This document shows, piece by piece, positions 13,990 to 14,915 of a stretch of DNA of 14,915 bases (the stretch's first letter is position 1; every line of letters begins with the position of its first letter). The stretch comes from an uncultured Clostridia bacterium. Its GTDB lineage: Bacteria; Bacillota; Clostridia; Christensenellales; Borkfalkiaceae. A program made the position numbers and the translations under genes. The DNA lies in contig CANREX010000022.1 of the NCBI GenBank assembly GCA_947629735.1, positions 1-14,915 on the forward strand, written 5' to 3'. The notes beneath the pieces are model-generated. The model was not told the DNA's origin. It did no database searches and saw only the letters and a program-made list of their open reading frames with translations.

Positions 13990-14084
13990 AAAAAAAGACG
14001 CAATATATGCGCCCATTTTTTTCCATAGTTTTGTTTAAAGACAGGATGGTCGCGAACTGTCCGCCTTTCGGCTGTTTGATTTAT
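13990..14084 (-). ncRNA. Leader element A: pseudoknot candidate plus terminator
   Basis: Begins at the predicted transcription start near 14084. Hairpin GCC-GAAA-GGC (14072-14063); stem GGACAG (14062-14057) with CTGTCT (14044-14039); its loop contains CCAT (14049-14046), which can pair with ATGG (14026-14023) across the A-rich stretch TTTAAACAAAACT, forming an H-type pseudoknot. It ends in hairpin GGCGCA/TGCGTC (14013-14008 with 14002-13997) followed by seven T (13996-13990), a terminator. A second ATGG (14016-14013) overlaps the base of that terminator and could take the CCAT instead. Its place before a queuosine-precursor transporter makes a preQ1-type aptamer the first hypothesis, but I cannot match it to a consensus by eye. 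A free small RNA of about 95 nt is the alternative. Confidence 0.55.
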
Positions 14085-14090
14085 ATATCT

Positions 14091-14119
14091 ACTTTACCAT
14101 TCCCCACCCGCTTTGTCAA
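14091..14119 (-). promoter_or_regulatory. Sigma-A-type promoter of the leader/transporter transcript
   Basis: On the minus strand TTGACA (14119-14114), 17 nt, TAAAGT (14096-14091); transcription should begin near 14084. It gives a leader of about 280 nt before the transporter ATG. The rest of the gene-free stretch 14120-14202 is AT- and C-rich and I see nothing else in it. Confidence 0.75.
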
Positions 14120-14202
14120 CCCGTTTCGCCGCCCCATTTGCTATTTCTTCCCCGCCCCTTACGGAAGTTTACATATTATTTAATATCGCCCTCCTATACT
14201 AA

Positions 14203-14239
14203 ACCTCCCCGCTTCCCTAAGATAGGGAAGCGGGGAGGT
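14203..14239. repeat. Perfect 17-bp inverted repeat
   Basis: ACCTCCCCGCTTCCCTA (14203-14219) pairs with TAGGGAAGCGGGGAGGT (14223-14239) around loop AGA. No T tract follows on either strand, so it is not a standard terminator. Weak flanking complementarity (ACTA / TAGT) extends it a little. It sits between the leader promoter and the palindromic repeat. Confidence 0.8.
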
Positions 14240-14265
14240 ATAAATAGTGCGTAAACCCCTTTACT

Positions 14266-14548
14266 GTCATTCTGCCCGAGGGCGTAAGCCCGACGGTTTG
14301 TAGAAAATTTTTTGTAAACGACAAAAAATTTTCACAAAGCGTAGTGAACTTTCTTATTTTACTGTCATTCTGAGCGTAGTGAACGCAGTGAACGAAGTCG
14401 AAGAATCCGGTATTTCATTGCGCTTAGGTCTTTTTTATGCGACATACCCCAGCCGGATTCCTCGGCAGGCTCGGAATGACAATGCGGTAAACCCCAGCCA
14501 GACCCATTCGACTTCACTCACCTTACGGCTCGTTCCGCTCAGGGTGAC
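14266..14548. repeat. Palindromic intergenic repeat, copy 3, with inserted AT hairpin
   Basis: Same family as the copies at 730 and 969: GTCATTCTGCCCGAGGGCG head, GTCATTCTGAGCG core (from 14364), GAATCCGG/CCGGATTC, GGCTCGGAATGAC, and the CTCAGGGTGAC end. Between head and core it carries about 60 extra nt that hold a perfect 13-bp hairpin (GAAAATTTTTTGT 14303-14315 with ACAAAAAATTTTC 14321-14333). A short tandem GTGAACGCAGTGAACGAAGT lies after the core head. More diverged from copies 1 and 2 than those are from each other. Confidence 0.82.
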
Positions 14549-14587
14549 AAATAGAGAATTACAGCAATCATAACTTCGTCTGCACGC

Positions 14588-14626
14588 AAAAAATAAGCGC
14601 CGTCATTTTGACAACGCTTATTTTTT
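14588..14626. terminator. Bidirectional terminator downstream of 5S rRNA
   Basis: Perfect 12-bp stem AAAAAATAAGCG (14588-14599) with CGCTTATTTTTT (14615-14626). Each strand ends in six T. On the minus strand it lies 5 nt beyond the 3' end of the 5S gene and should end the rRNA transcript. Confidence 0.85.
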
Positions 14627-14630
14627 GAAA

Positions 14631-14745
<115 letters not shown>

Positions 14746-14915
14746 TGGCTATATTTACGGCTCAATGCCGCCAATATACGTTATTTTCAACTCCGCCGAT
14801 ATGCGGAGACAGACTACTACACAGAGAAAAAGCGGAGGAAATACATTTAAAAGTGCAATTATTTGTTGTACGCTCGTTAAAATTATAGCCAATCTTTCGT
14901 TAAGGATTCGTAAAT
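14746..14915. other. Region upstream of 5S rRNA (rRNA spacer or promoter)
   Basis: No gene. Holds a 6-bp hairpin CTCCGC/GCGGAG (14791-14808) and a minus-strand TATAAT (14887-14882) without a good -35 box. Consistent with a 23S-5S spacer with a processing stem; nothing else is visible. Confidence 0.4.

Noticed and set aside
13854..14084. The leader as T-box, 6S RNA, SRP RNA, tmRNA or RNase P RNA
   Set aside because: There is no GGTGG-ACCGCG T-box bulge, no GGAAG-type SRP apical motif with its asymmetric loop, no GAGGAAAGTCC of RNase P and no tmRNA ends. The position before a transporter favours cis regulation.

Overview
The window looks like chromosome of an uncultured, fairly GC-rich member of the Bacillota, probably Clostridia. 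The signs are sigma-A-type promoters (TTGACA/TATAAT), AGGAGG-type ribosome binding sites, U-tract terminators, a firmicute-type COG1092 methyltransferase and a VUT-family transporter. Genus cannot be read from the sequence.

Layout. (1) 1-606: 5' part of a SAM-dependent RNA-methyltransferase-like gene, minus strand, running off the left edge. (2) 607-1553: no gene; three copies or fragments of a palindromic 'GTCATTCTGAGCG...GGAATGAC' repeat, then a strong hairpin that probably ends the phage operon. (3) 1554-9064: eight tightly overlapping minus-strand genes forming a phage head module in P22-like order: large terminase, a small acidic protein, portal, scaffold, major capsid, head-completion adaptor, a gp10-like hub/DNA-stabilisation protein and a coiled-coil protein. 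There is no small terminase, integrase, repressor, lysis gene, ejection protein or tailspike in the window, yet every frame is intact. (4) 9143-11978: two plus-strand secreted proteins, each with an N-terminal signal peptide, SH3-like segment(s) and one C-terminal membrane anchor, flanking an unrecognised minus-strand gene. (5) 12091-13804: minus-strand cluster of a VUT-type (queuosine-precursor) transporter, an SDR oxidoreductase overlapping it by 29 nt, and a 51-aa protein, followed by two hairpins. (6) 13805-14119: a long transporter leader with a near-consensus promoter and two successive terminator-like structures, each preceded by a foldable RNA segment; this is probably a regulatory RNA region. 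(7) 14203-14915: a 17-bp perfect hairpin, another palindromic repeat copy, a bidirectional terminator and a minus-strand 5S rRNA.

Four points deserve most attention. The head-only operon has intact genes and translational coupling but none of the parts needed for an autonomous phage life. The transporter leader has the logic of one or two riboswitches, with no class I can assign by eye. Three genes (606 minus, 9143 plus, 10605 plus) have a -10 box ending 7-8 nt before the start codon and no well-placed ribosome binding site, the signature of leaderless mRNAs, while the phage genes and the SDR have strong Shine-Dalgarno sites. Finally, the two anchored SH3-like proteins sit directly beside the head operon.

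All functional names rest on motifs read by eye; no database search was possible.
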